From assembly GCA_003151535.1 (NCBI GenBank), contig PLXT01000129.1, positions 3,620 through 14,139 of the forward strand: a stretch of 10,520 bases of DNA. The letters are read 5' to 3'. Below the pieces are notes generated by a model that saw only the letters and a program-made list of their open reading frames with translations, had not been told where the DNA came from and ran no database searches. How positions within the stretch are numbered: the first letter of the stretch is position 1; each line of letters starts with the position of its first letter. Position numbers and translations under genes: made by a program. Positions 1-6,185 of the stretch are shown here, one piece after another. This stretch comes from Methanobacterium sp. (GTDB lineage: Archaea; Methanobacteriota; Methanobacteria; Methanobacteriales; Methanobacteriaceae).

Positions 1-290
1 AAAAATAATCATACCCATTATCAAAATATCATAGCACAAAGGATAATTCTGTTAAATATTATTATTTTAGTTGAATGTATTAAAAACACGCAAGCTCGCA
101 AGCAATTGATCTTTTTTGTGTTATGGATTAGTTGAGGGATGAACAGATTCCATTTCCTTTTCAATAAATTTTGGTATTATTTATAAGTAATTAATACTTA
201 TTTCATATTATATACTTGAATGATATAATTAAATAAAGTTAATAGCTATCTTATAATTTAAGATAAAAATGGGGATTAAATATAAGTTGT
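1..290. other. AT-rich intergenic region at left edge
   Basis: No convincing gene is seen in this stretch. It is strongly AT-rich apart from a small GC-richer patch near 89-105, where GCAAGC occurs twice two bases apart. A weak hairpin, ATAAGTA/TACTTAT with a 5-nt loop, lies at 183-201. The right end carries the presumed promoter of the gene that starts at 291. What lies further left is outside the window. Confidence 0.6.
251..258 (+). promoter_or_regulatory. candidate archaeal TATA box for the 11-residue-repeat gene
   Basis: TTATAATT lies about 33-40 bases before the ATG at 291. Archaeal transcription normally begins about 25 bases downstream of the TATA box, so this box would give a 5' leader of only about 10 nt. 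That fits the lack of a properly spaced Shine-Dalgarno site: a GGGG run at 271-274 is 16 nt away from the start codon. The call is weak because such AT strings are common here. Confidence 0.3.
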
Positions 291-1106
291 ATGTATATTA
301 ATTGTCATGGCGATGACTTCGAAGATACTGAACTATGTATTCTTCATAATCAATTACCTAATGGCAATAATCTTCCATATTTCGATAAAATAGTAGAATT
401 AAAAGAGGAAGCGATTAGGGACAAAATAGAAAAGAATGATTTTAATTTTGAACATACTAATTTATTTGAAGTAAATTTTGAAGGTTTACATATTGAAGGG
501 AATATTAATTTTGCTGGCTCTTATATTTACAAGGATGTCAATTTTGAGAATTCACATATTATGGGAGATGTTATTTTTGATGGGTCACAAATCGAGGGCG
601 ATGTCAATTTTAATTTATCCCAAATTAGTGGATATGTATCATTTAGTAGAAATTATGAGATATCAAAAATTTCAAATATAAAAGGGAATGTTTCGATTAA
701 AGGAGCTAATATTAATGGAGGTATTTTTTTAAGGGAAGTAAATATATCAGGCGATATCAAATTTGATAATACCGACTTAGGTTTTGTTTTAAGATTGGAC
801 GAAGCAAAAATTGGTGGAGATGTATGGTTTACAAGTTCAAACACGGGTAACTTTGTAGATTTTAGTAAAATAACAATAGAAAAGAACCTTTATTTTGATC
901 ATTCAAAAATAGGAAGATTTGCCAGTTTTACAGCTGCTAAAATAGGATTGAATGTGAATTTTAATTCTACTTTTATAGAAAATGATTTGGATTTTGTTGG
1001 AGTCAAAATAGGTGGCTCTGCAAATTTTAATGATGCAAATAAATATGCAAATTCGTTATTTAAAAATGTAAAATCACCGATTTTCAAGGTTTCTTTCAAT
1101 TGTTGA
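291..1106 (+). CDS. 11-residue tandem-repeat (pentapeptide-like beta-helix) protein, C-terminus probably truncated
   Basis: This 271-aa protein is built of tandem 11-residue units of the form I-x-G-[DN]-[VI]-x-F-x-x-[SA]-x, for example IMGDVIFDGSQ (90-100) and IGGDVWFTSSN (174-184). The leading hydrophobic or equivalent residue falls at 57, 68, 79, 90, 101 and 112. After a 7-residue insertion it recurs at 130 and then every 11 residues to 240, giving about 17 units. Such short-period repeats with a regular hydrophobic ladder predict a solenoid or beta-helix, and databases often label similar proteins as pentapeptide-repeat proteins. No signal peptide or membrane segment is visible, and the N-terminal ~55 residues are non-repetitive and acidic. 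The function is unknown. The register stops at residue 250, and the last 21 residues are the antisense reading of the neighbouring methylase gene, so the natural C-terminus appears to be lost. ATG 291 is the only reasonable start, since no upstream in-frame start codon is seen. Possibly leaderless. Confidence 0.65.
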   Translation: MYINCHGDDFEDTELCILHNQLPNGNNLPYFDKIVELKEEAIRDKIEKNDFNFEHTNLFEVNFEGLHIEGNINFAGSYIYKDVNFENSHIMGDVIFDGSQIEGDVNFNLSQISGYVSFSRNYEISKISNIKGNVSIKGANINGGIFLREVNISGDIKFDNTDLGFVLRLDEAKIGGDVWFTSSNTGNFVDFSKITIEKNLYFDHSKIGRFASFTAAKIGLNVNFNSTFIENDLDFVGVKIGGSANFNDANKYANSLFKNVKSPIFKVSFNC

Positions 1107-1432
1107 AATGATGGTTGAGATACAATTAAATCAAATTTATCTTCTAATTTATCATTTATCTCAAAAAAATCTTTATTTAACAGTTTATAGTCAATATCAT
1201 AATTTTCTAAATTTTTTTCAGCCATTTCAATAATATCCGGGCCAATATCTATACCAATAAACTTTGGACTCAACTTTGATCTTTCATTAATGTTCCAAAT
1301 AAAACTTCCACTACCACAAGCAGGATCCAATATTTTAGTAGATTGCCAAGGCGAAACAAGTTCACTAATAAAAGAAACAATATTCTTAGGAGTATAAACA
1401 ATATTTTCCGGTGTAAAACCTGTTCTTATCAA
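899..1432 (-). pseudogene. truncated N6-adenine DNA methylase (HsdM-like) fragment
   Basis: The frame opens at a TTG (1430-1432) preceded by a strong GGGGG Shine-Dalgarno run. Residues 1-137 look like the AdoMet-binding part of a type I/II N6-adenine methylase: a YTPKNIV segment (13-19), motif I DPACGSG (36-42), an IGIDIGPD strand (59-66) for the next AdoMet contact, and FDLIVSQPSF (100-109) at the place of motif IV. A segment resembling NNELAFLFxSLKLL follows (125-137). From about residue 138 (below about 1022) the reading frame is simply the antisense of the 11-residue-repeat gene and has no methylase character. The family normally continues well beyond this point, so this is a 3'-truncated gene. 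Motif IV reads QPSF rather than the usual NPPF/NPPY, which also argues against activity. It could be a remnant of a restriction-modification gene; no partner gene is seen in the window. Confidence 0.7.
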
Positions 1433-1439
1433 TTTAATT

Positions 1440-1445
1440 CCCCCT
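1440..1445 (-). promoter_or_regulatory. Shine-Dalgarno site of the methylase remnant (supports its TTG start)
   Basis: Read on the minus strand, AGGGGG stands 7 nt before the TTG at 1432-1430. A G-run this long is rare in this AT-rich stretch. It indicates that the 5' end of the methylase gene is intact even though its 3' end is lost. Confidence 0.5.
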
Positions 1446-1665
1446 AAATAATATAATGAAATTTATAATTTGAAATAATATTACTATTCATTATAATGTA
1501 TAAACATATCCTAACTTATCTATATTCCTTATTAATATCTACTATTACTTAATAACGATTACCCTCATTATTATTTATTTTTTTTATTCTAATCTGCTCC
1601 TGAAATAAAAAAACTCATTATTAAACCCATAAATTTTTATTATAGTATTACTGATTTAAAATTAA

Positions 1666-1704
1666 AGAGATAACAACCATCTCTACTTATATTCTTTAAT
1701 ATAA
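1666..1704. repeat. two adjacent short inverted repeats upstream of the cas promoter
   Basis: AGAGAT (1666-1671) pairs with ATCTCT (1679-1684) across a 7-nt loop. Directly next to it, TTATATT (1687-1693) pairs with AATATAA (1698-1704) across CTTT. They could be two hairpins or two operator-like sites. No gene ends immediately upstream on the + strand that would need a terminator here. The second repeat is pure A/T in its arms and could be chance. Confidence 0.3.
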
Positions 1705-1755
1705 CTGAATATCATTAAAAAACTAAAATTATATTATAGTTTAAATATAAACAAA

Positions 1756-1776
1756 ACAAGTAAATCCATAACTTGT
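1756..1776. promoter_or_regulatory. inverted repeat just upstream of the cas TATA box (candidate regulator site)
   Basis: ACAAGT (1756-1761) and ACTTGT (1771-1776) are exact inverted copies with a 9-bp spacer. The half-sites are 15 bp apart start to start, about one and a half helical turns. The right half ends 18 bp before the TATA-like box at 1795. An activator or repressor dimer could bind there. The half-sites include G and C bases, which makes them less trivial than the A/T-only repeats nearby, but no regulator is identified. Confidence 0.3.
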
Positions 1777-1794
1777 CAATGAAAAACATAAACA

Positions 1795-1802
1795 TTTATA
1801 TA
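1795..1802 (+). promoter_or_regulatory. candidate TATA box of the cas operon
   Basis: TTTATATA is preceded by an A-rich stretch that could act as a BRE. Transcription would start near 1825, giving a 5' untranslated leader of about 60 nt before cas6 at 1884. It is the best TATA-like match in the 100 bp before the operon. With this base composition it needs experimental support. Confidence 0.4.
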
Positions 1803-1844
1803 TCTGGATGACTCTCTTTAATAATATGAATCTAATCAATTTCT

Positions 1845-1859
1845 AAAATTTGAAATTTT
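1845..1859. promoter_or_regulatory. 15-bp near-perfect palindrome in the predicted cas6 5' leader
   Basis: AAAATTT (1845-1851), a central G, and AAATTTT (1853-1859) form a palindrome ending 24 bp before the cas6 start codon, downstream of the predicted transcription start. It may be an operator that blocks initiation or elongation, or a weak RNA hairpin. The arms are A/T only, so chance is a real alternative. Confidence 0.25.
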
Positions 1860-1883
1860 GTATAAACAAATAATCGTGAAAAT

Positions 1884-2585
1884 ATGAGGATATTACTCAA
1901 ATTCAAAGCAGAAGATAATATTGACTATGATTACATAAATAAACACACATTACAAGGTTTAATTTATTCTTTACTTAATAATACTCCTTTTGAAAATTAT
2001 CACAACATGAAAGGTTTTAAATATTTTAGTTTTTCAAATATCTTTCCGGTTTCTAATCTCAAAAAGGGTGAATCTAAAAACATTATCATTTCTTCCCCTA
2101 AACAAGGTTTTATTAATATTCTTTCAAAAGAATTGAAGAATAAAAATTACTTCTATTTGGGGAAATATAAGATGAAAATCGAACAGATTAAAGTTTTCCA
2201 GCCAAAATTCAATAGAAGATTTATCACAAGTACTCCAATTGTTTTGTTTGAAAACAATGTAAATAATCACTATTATTCACTTAAAAATTCTAATGATTTC
2301 TCATTTTTCCTAGAAAGAGTCAAAGATAATGCCCTAAAAAAGTACAACTCATACTTTGGTGAAAACTACAATTTCGAAGGCAATATATTCGACAGATTCG
2401 AATACAATAGAGAAGTTGCAGTAAGGGTTAAAAAGGAGGATAAAATGTTCATTATAATCGGAACTCTCTGGAAAAACCTTGAAAAATTTAACATGGATAA
2501 TAAAAAGTTTTATAACTTTATAATGGACTGCGGACTCGGAGAAAAGAATTCTCTTGGTTTTGGAATGGTTAATCCGGTGAGGTGA
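1884..2585 (+). CDS. cas6: Cas6 pre-crRNA endoribonuclease
   Basis: Cas6 cuts the CRISPR transcript inside each repeat, leaving a short repeat-derived 5' handle on every crRNA, and in type I-B it usually stays with the effector complex. At 233 aa the size fits the family. The C-terminus carries the hallmark glycine-rich loop GLGEKNSLGFG (217-227). Near the N-terminus, Tyr28, His40 and Lys46 lie in the context of the catalytic Tyr-His-Lys triad of characterised Cas6 enzymes (GLIYSLL, then H-x5-K followed by FSFSNIF). The ATG at 1884 follows GTGA (1876-1879) with 4 nt spacing. The gene is first in the operon, and its stop codon lies inside the Shine-Dalgarno site of cas8b, so the two should be translationally coupled. 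Confidence 0.93.
   Translation: MRILLKFKAEDNIDYDYINKHTLQGLIYSLLNNTPFENYHNMKGFKYFSFSNIFPVSNLKKGESKNIIISSPKQGFINILSKELKNKNYFYLGKYKMKIEQIKVFQPKFNRRFITSTPIVLFENNVNNHYYSLKNSNDFSFFLERVKDNALKKYNSYFGENYNFEGNIFDRFEYNREVAVRVKKEDKMFIIIGTLWKNLEKFNMDNKKFYNFIMDCGLGEKNSLGFGMVNPVR
2581..2585 (+). promoter_or_regulatory. Shine-Dalgarno site deciding the TTG start of cas8b
   Basis: GGTGA at 2581-2585 contains the last bases of cas6 including its TGA stop. It lies 4 nt before the TTG at 2590. The spacing matches the sites before cas6 and cas3, which supports use of the TTG and coupling of cas6 and cas8b translation. Confidence 0.65.
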
Positions 2586-2589
2586 GATT

Positions 2590-4479
2590 TTGATAGATGC
2601 ATTATACAATCTAGGAAAATTTGTTGTGAAAGAAAAAGACTTGGATTCTATTGATATATTTTTAGATACAGCAAAATTAACAAGGAGAACCAAGACTGTA
2701 TTATTCATTAATTTAGAGGAAGATTCTGGAGAATATAAATATAAAAACATAGAAGATAAAGAGCTGAGCATATCTAATAAAGAGTTGTTAAAAAAATATT
2801 TATATAAAGGAGGCCCTTCACGGGGTGTAGACATTACTCCTGCATCTCTTGTAACTGCTAATGTTGAGTTAACATTTAAAAATAGAGTCTTAAAATGGTT
2901 CAAGAACCGGAAAGATCCTGAATTTTTAGATAAAATTGGTAAAGAACTAGAAAGTAAAAAGGACTTAATAATACTAGATTTAAAAGAAAAATATGTTAGA
3001 ATTAGTAGTGAAGATAATAAAAATGTTTTGTTAACAATTTTAATTCAAGAAGGTAATTCGCATAACTATATTGGTGATTATCCCATATTCGAAAAAATTC
3101 TGTTAGAAGAGTCCGTTAAACGTTATCATTATTTGAAGACTACAGGTGAATCAAGTGGTATGGGAAGATGTTCTATTTGTGATGAGCAAAAAGAGGTATA
3201 TGGTTTTGTACCTAATGCATTTGGGTTTTCATTTTCAACTGCAGATAAGAAAGGTAATGTTCCAAATTTTATACAGACTGATCAATGGAAACAAGTTCCC
3301 ATATGTGAAAATTGTGCAATTTTCCTAGAAGCTGGGAAAAAATTCATGCAGGAATATCTTTCTTTCAATCTTTTTAATTTGAAGTTCTTTGTTATCCCAC
3401 ATTTTATCTTTAAACGTGATGATGAGGAATTTCAAGAGTTTTATGATGTTATAATGGAACTTTATGATGATAAGAATGGTAAAATTAGTAGATATGAGGA
3501 TGGTTTGCTTCAGCAGGAAGAGGATGATGAGGATGAAGAAACTCTTTATTACATAATGAAAAACTTGGATGACATGTTGGAGTTTAAGTTTATGTTTTAT
3601 GATCTTAAGGGAGGAGGTAAATTCATTGATATCTTGAATTATATTGAAACTGTTCTGCCTTCATGGATGAAAAATATTTATAATGCTCAACAAGTAGTTA
3701 AAAATGATATATTGTTCCAAGAAGATAATTTGAAGCTTACTTTTGGAAATATTGAAGGCGATTTTATTGCTTTGAGAAGTTCTCAAAGTAAAGGGTACAT
3801 AAATAAATATAATTGGTATGCTGGCTTTTTAAGGGATTTTTTCCCGAATTCCACTGATAATAAATATTTTTTAGACATTATTGGTTTTGTTGTTGGTGGA
3901 CACTCTATAAATAAAGATTTTATGATTTCTCATTTTATGGGTAAAATTAGAGAAACCCATCGGAATAATCTTGAGAATGATTATTCTTTGAAGTTAATTA
4001 CTATGGAATCTTTGATTATTTATATGTTTTTAAATGAATTGGATTTGATTAAAGGGGCGGGTAAAATGAAAATAGGTACACATAGAGAAGAAGATAATGA
4101 GAAAGATTTCTTTGAAGTATATGGGGAATTTATTGATAATCCAGATAAGAAATCAGCTTTTTTGATGGGTGTTTTAACGAAGAAATTGACTGCAATTCAG
4201 TACAGAGCTCTTGGGGCAACTCCTTTCACGACTAAGTTGTGGGGACTTTCAATTGATCAAAAAAAGATTCAAAAGTTATATCCCATGTTAATTAATAAAT
4301 TAAGAGAATATAAAGCAGCATATCCTGATTTAGAGGAGTTAATATCATTAAATTTAATAAAATCAACTGATCACTGGAACATATCTCGTGATGAAACAAG
4401 TTTCTATTTTGTATTAGGTTACACTCTTAATGGCATATTCAAATCAAAAAAGGAAGGTGTTAAAAATGAACAGGTCTGA
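2590..4479 (+). CDS. cas8b: Cas8b (Csh1/TM1802-type) large subunit of type I-B Cascade
   Basis: Cas8b is the large subunit of the I-B interference complex; in the family it reads the PAM and helps open the target DNA. The 629-aa product has the paired cysteine motifs typical of Csh1-type proteins, CSIC (194-197) and CENC (239-242), likely one zinc site. A strongly acidic run (about E310-E317) sits in the middle of the protein. The C-terminal third, with FLMGVLTKKL and a helical tail, corresponds to the small-subunit-like region. Translation starts at TTG 2590, 4 nt after GGTGA and 4 bp after the cas6 stop. The end overlaps cas7 by 14 bp. An in-frame ATG at 4066 behind a G-rich site probably yields a separate Cas11b protein. 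The assignment rests on gene order, size and the cysteine motifs, since Cas8 sequences diverge widely. Confidence 0.88.
   Translation: MIDALYNLGKFVVKEKDLDSIDIFLDTAKLTRRTKTVLFINLEEDSGEYKYKNIEDKELSISNKELLKKYLYKGGPSRGVDITPASLVTANVELTFKNRVLKWFKNRKDPEFLDKIGKELESKKDLIILDLKEKYVRISSEDNKNVLLTILIQEGNSHNYIGDYPIFEKILLEESVKRYHYLKTTGESSGMGRCSICDEQKEVYGFVPNAFGFSFSTADKKGNVPNFIQTDQWKQVPICENCAIFLEAGKKFMQEYLSFNLFNLKFFVIPHFIFKRDDEEFQEFYDVIMELYDDKNGKISRYEDGLLQQEEDDEDEETLYYIMKNLDDMLEFKFMFYDLKGGGKFIDILNYIETVLPSWMKNIYNAQQVVKNDILFQEDNLKLTFGNIEGDFIALRSSQSKGYINKYNWYAGFLRDFFPNSTDNKYFLDIIGFVVGGHSINKDFMISHFMGKIRETHRNNLENDYSLKLITMESLIIYMFLNELDLIKGAGKMKIGTHREEDNEKDFFEVYGEFIDNPDKKSAFLMGVLTKKLTAIQYRALGATPFTTKLWGLSIDQKKIQKLYPMLINKLREYKAAYPDLEELISLNLIKSTDHWNISRDETSFYFVLGYTLNGIFKSKKEGVKNEQV
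4054..4062 (+). promoter_or_regulatory. candidate internal Shine-Dalgarno site within cas8b
   Basis: GGGGCGGGT is the densest G-run in this AT-rich gene, and it stands 3 nt before an in-frame ATG at 4066. It is not a perfect GGTG match but could pair with the anti-Shine-Dalgarno sequence. It is the main reason to propose an internal start for the small subunit. Confidence 0.4.
4066..4479 (+). CDS. cas11b: probable Cas11b small subunit translated from an internal start of cas8b
   Basis: This is an in-frame internal reading of cas8b, starting at its Met493, that would give a 137-aa protein identical to the Cas8b C-terminus. In several type I-B, I-C and I-D systems the Cascade small subunit (Cas11) is not encoded by its own gene but made by internal initiation in the large-subunit gene. 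This operon has no separate small-subunit gene, so one would be expected. The ATG follows GGGGCGGGT at 4054-4062, and the product is charged and probably mostly helical, with the usual Cas11 size. The sequence shows the start context; the translation itself is inferred. Other in-frame Met codons nearby (for example residues 445 and 450) lack a well-spaced ribosome-binding site. Confidence 0.45.
   Translation: MKIGTHREEDNEKDFFEVYGEFIDNPDKKSAFLMGVLTKKLTAIQYRALGATPFTTKLWGLSIDQKKIQKLYPMLINKLREYKAAYPDLEELISLNLIKSTDHWNISRDETSFYFVLGYTLNGIFKSKKEGVKNEQV
4456..4459 (+). promoter_or_regulatory. Shine-Dalgarno site deciding the cas7 start
   Basis: GGTG, within AGGAAGGTG at 4451-4459, lies inside the end of cas8b and 6 nt before ATG 4466. 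It favours this start over the upstream in-frame ATG at 4430 and implies coupling with cas8b translation. Confidence 0.6.
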
Positions 4480-5455
4480 ATTAGTCTTTTTATATGACAT
4501 ATCGTATGCAAATCCAAATGGAGATCCATTAGATGAAAATAAACCCCGGATAGATGAAGATGTTGAGTTAAATATAGTTACTGATGTTCGACTGAAAAGA
4601 ACTATAAGAGATTATCTTCACGATTTTAAAGATCAAGGAATTTTTGTAAAAGAAATTGAAGATGATAATGGAAATATACAGGACGCTAAATTAAGGGCAG
4701 AAGACTATTTATTTGATTCTGAAGGGAAAAAATTAGATATAAAAGAAAAAACTTTGCCAATAAATAAAATAAAACAGATAATGCGTGATAACATCCTAAG
4801 CGAATGTATAGATGTTCGTCTATTTGGTGGTACAATACCAATTGAAAAATCCAAATCTGATAAAGGTTCCATAAAATTAACTGGTCCAGTGCAGTTCAGA
4901 TTCGGAAGATCATTACATAAAGTTGAAATCACCCATATTAAAGGTACAGGAGCTTTTGCGTCAGGTAAAGAAAAAAAACAGAAAACATTCAGGGAAGAAT
5001 ACATTCTTCCATATTCACTGATTTGTTTTTATGGTGCTATAAATGAAAATGCTGCTAAAAAAACCTCCATGAATGAGAATGACATATCATTATTGATGGA
5101 AGGCATATGGAATGGTACCAAAAACTTGATTACAAGATCTAAATTTGGGCAAATGCCCCGTTTCCTGTTAAAGGTTACATACAGTGATAAAAATTATTAT
5201 ATTGGAGACCTAGACAAAAGAATAAAGATTGAGCATGATCTAGAAGACGACAAAAAATTAAGAGGCATTGAAGAAGTTCGAATTGATATCTCAGAACTTA
5301 TTACTACTTTAAAATCAAATATAGACAAGTTAGAATCTGTTAATGTAAAATTCGATCCTAATGTGGCCTTCAAAAATGGTGACGAACCAATCATAGAGAA
5401 TTTAACAGAATATTTGGTAAAAATGGGTTTACCTGCAATTGAAATAGATCTATAA
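4466..5455 (+). CDS. cas7: Cas7 (Csh2) backbone subunit of type I-B Cascade
   Basis: Cas7 forms the helical backbone that holds the crRNA spacer; several copies are used per complex. The 329-aa protein opens with the Csh2 signature NPNGDP (16-21), followed by TDVRLKRTIRDYL (39-51). Further family features include CIDVRLFGG, GPVQFRFGRSL and SKFGQMPRFLLKV. The start was placed at ATG 4466, because GGTG at 4456-4459 stands 6 nt before it and the conserved N-terminus begins just there. The frame is also open upstream to an ATG at 4430, but those 12 residues would overlap cas8b without a ribosome site. The gene overlaps the cas8b end by 14 bp and is followed by cas5 after 16 bp. Confidence 0.95.
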   Translation: MNRSELVFLYDISYANPNGDPLDENKPRIDEDVELNIVTDVRLKRTIRDYLHDFKDQGIFVKEIEDDNGNIQDAKLRAEDYLFDSEGKKLDIKEKTLPINKIKQIMRDNILSECIDVRLFGGTIPIEKSKSDKGSIKLTGPVQFRFGRSLHKVEITHIKGTGAFASGKEKKQKTFREEYILPYSLICFYGAINENAAKKTSMNENDISLLMEGIWNGTKNLITRSKFGQMPRFLLKVTYSDKNYYIGDLDKRIKIEHDLEDDKKLRGIEEVRIDISELITTLKSNIDKLESVNVKFDPNVAFKNGDEPIIENLTEYLVKMGLPAIEIDL

Positions 5456-5471
5456 TCCTAAGGAGATTTTT

Positions 5472-6185
5472 ATGATCGACAAAACTGTGGTTTTTGATAT
5501 TTGGGGTGATTATGGGTATTTTAGAAGAGGATATACCACAACCTCAACAATATCATACCCTTTTCCCAGTAGGACTACTCTTGCAGGGATGGTAGCCGGA
5601 ATTATGGGTTATGAGAGAGATAGCTATTATGATCTATTTGGTCCTTCAAATAGTGCTTTTGCATTGCAGATTATGAATCCAATTAAAAAGATGCGAATAA
5701 ATCTTAACATGATCGACACAAAAACAGGATTTCTCCTTTCAGATAACAAAGGCACAAGGTTCCAATTACCAGCAGAATTCTTAAAAAATGTCAAATATAG
5801 AATATATCTATGGTTAGATGATCATTCCGTTATGGATGATTTTCATACTCTTTTATCGGAACATAAATCAGTTTATTCACCATATTTAGGTATTTCTGAG
5901 TGTATGGCCAACATAGCTATAGTAAACGATGGATATATAGAACCTAAAAAATTATCACAGAATGTGAATGATATCCGAGTAAATAGTATAATTCCAATAG
6001 ATAAAGCTAAAATAAAAATAGAGACAGGTAAGAAATATGGTTCAATTAAAACGCCTGTTTTTATAAATTCTGAAAGAGTGGTTGAAGGGTTCAAAGAGTT
6101 TTATTATGAAGAGAATGGTAAGGATATCCTGATTGTGGATGGAGAATGCTATTCAGTCGGTGATGCAAATGTCATCTTCTTTTAA
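5472..6185 (+). CDS. cas5: Cas5 (Cas5h/Cas5b) crRNA 5'-handle-binding subunit
   Basis: Cas5 caps the Cascade backbone and grips the repeat-derived 5' handle of the crRNA, next to Cas8b. The 237-aa protein starts with the typical Cas5 strand and loop: FDIWGDYGYFRR (8-19), then TTTS (22-25), then YPFPSRTTLAGMV (29-41), which matches the conserved YPFPPRTAxxGLI region. ATG 5472 is preceded by AGGAG (5461-5465), 6 nt away; it is the most classical Shine-Dalgarno site in the operon. The 3' end overlaps the chosen cas3 start by 17 bp. The gene lies between cas7 and cas3 as in standard I-B operons. Confidence 0.94.
   Translation: MIDKTVVFDIWGDYGYFRRGYTTTSTISYPFPSRTTLAGMVAGIMGYERDSYYDLFGPSNSAFALQIMNPIKKMRINLNMIDTKTGFLLSDNKGTRFQLPAEFLKNVKYRIYLWLDDHSVMDDFHTLLSEHKSVYSPYLGISECMANIAIVNDGYIEPKKLSQNVNDIRVNSIIPIDKAKIKIETGKKYGSIKTPVFINSERVVEGFKEFYYEENGKDILIVDGECYSVGDANVIFF
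6159..6164 (+). promoter_or_regulatory. Shine-Dalgarno site deciding the cas3 start
   Basis: GGTGAT at 6159-6164 matches the complement of the 16S rRNA 3' end and stands 4 nt before ATG 6169. An alternative ATG at 6163 overlaps this site, and one at 6133 lies upstream of it, so both are unlikely starts. The site is inside cas5, which implies coupled translation. Confidence 0.65.

Larger units (their letters stand above)
1433..1883. other. AT-rich intergenic region between the methylase remnant and the cas operon
   Basis: About 450 bp without a credible gene. It separates two divergent transcription units: the methylase remnant reading left and the cas operon reading right. It contains a possible minus-strand TATA box (TTTATACAT, 1504 down to 1496) for the methylase and the presumed TATA box of the cas operon at 1795-1802. 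Several short inverted repeats are listed separately. A 10-bp direct repeat CTCATTATTA occurs at 1564-1573 and 1614-1623. An 8-T run is at 1578-1585. The skewed composition makes many of these likely by chance. Confidence 0.6.

Noticed and set aside
183..201. Hairpin ATAAGTA/TACTTAT near the left edge as a terminator or operator
   Set aside because: The stem has only one G-C pair, there is no gene end next to it, and such repeats are common in this composition.
269..301. Short frame starting at ATG 269 overlapping the start of the repeat gene
   Set aside because: It gives about ten residues and ends just after 291; there is no evidence that it is translated or acts as a leader peptide.
478..681. 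Small + strand frame inside the 11-residue-repeat gene
   Set aside because: It lies in another frame of a gene with a strict repeat pattern and has no repeat or domain character of its own.
1578..1585. Run of eight T as a transcription terminator
   Set aside because: No + strand gene ends close upstream, since the nearest stops at 1106, and no GC-containing stem precedes it.
1564..1623. 10-bp direct repeat CTCATTATTA (1564-1573 and 1614-1623) as target-site duplication of a mobile element
   Set aside because: Only 40 bp lie between the copies, with no transposase or terminal inverted repeats; simple-sequence chance is more likely.
1739..1752. GTTTAAATATAAAC as a degenerate CRISPR repeat upstream of cas6
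   Set aside because: Only the first seven bases match the array repeat, there is no second copy nearby, and A/T-rich matches are expected by chance.
2349..2903. Long minus-strand frame across the cas6/cas8b boundary
   Set aside because: It is antisense to two recognised cas genes and shows no domain; it reflects codon bias in AT-rich coding DNA. The other minus-strand frames inside cas7, cas5, cas3 and cas1 are rejected for the same reason.
6133..6168. Upstream in-frame ATGs (6133, 6163) as the cas3 start
   Set aside because: The GGTGAT site at 6159-6164 overlaps or follows them and fits ATG 6169; the extra residues are not conserved HD-domain sequence.
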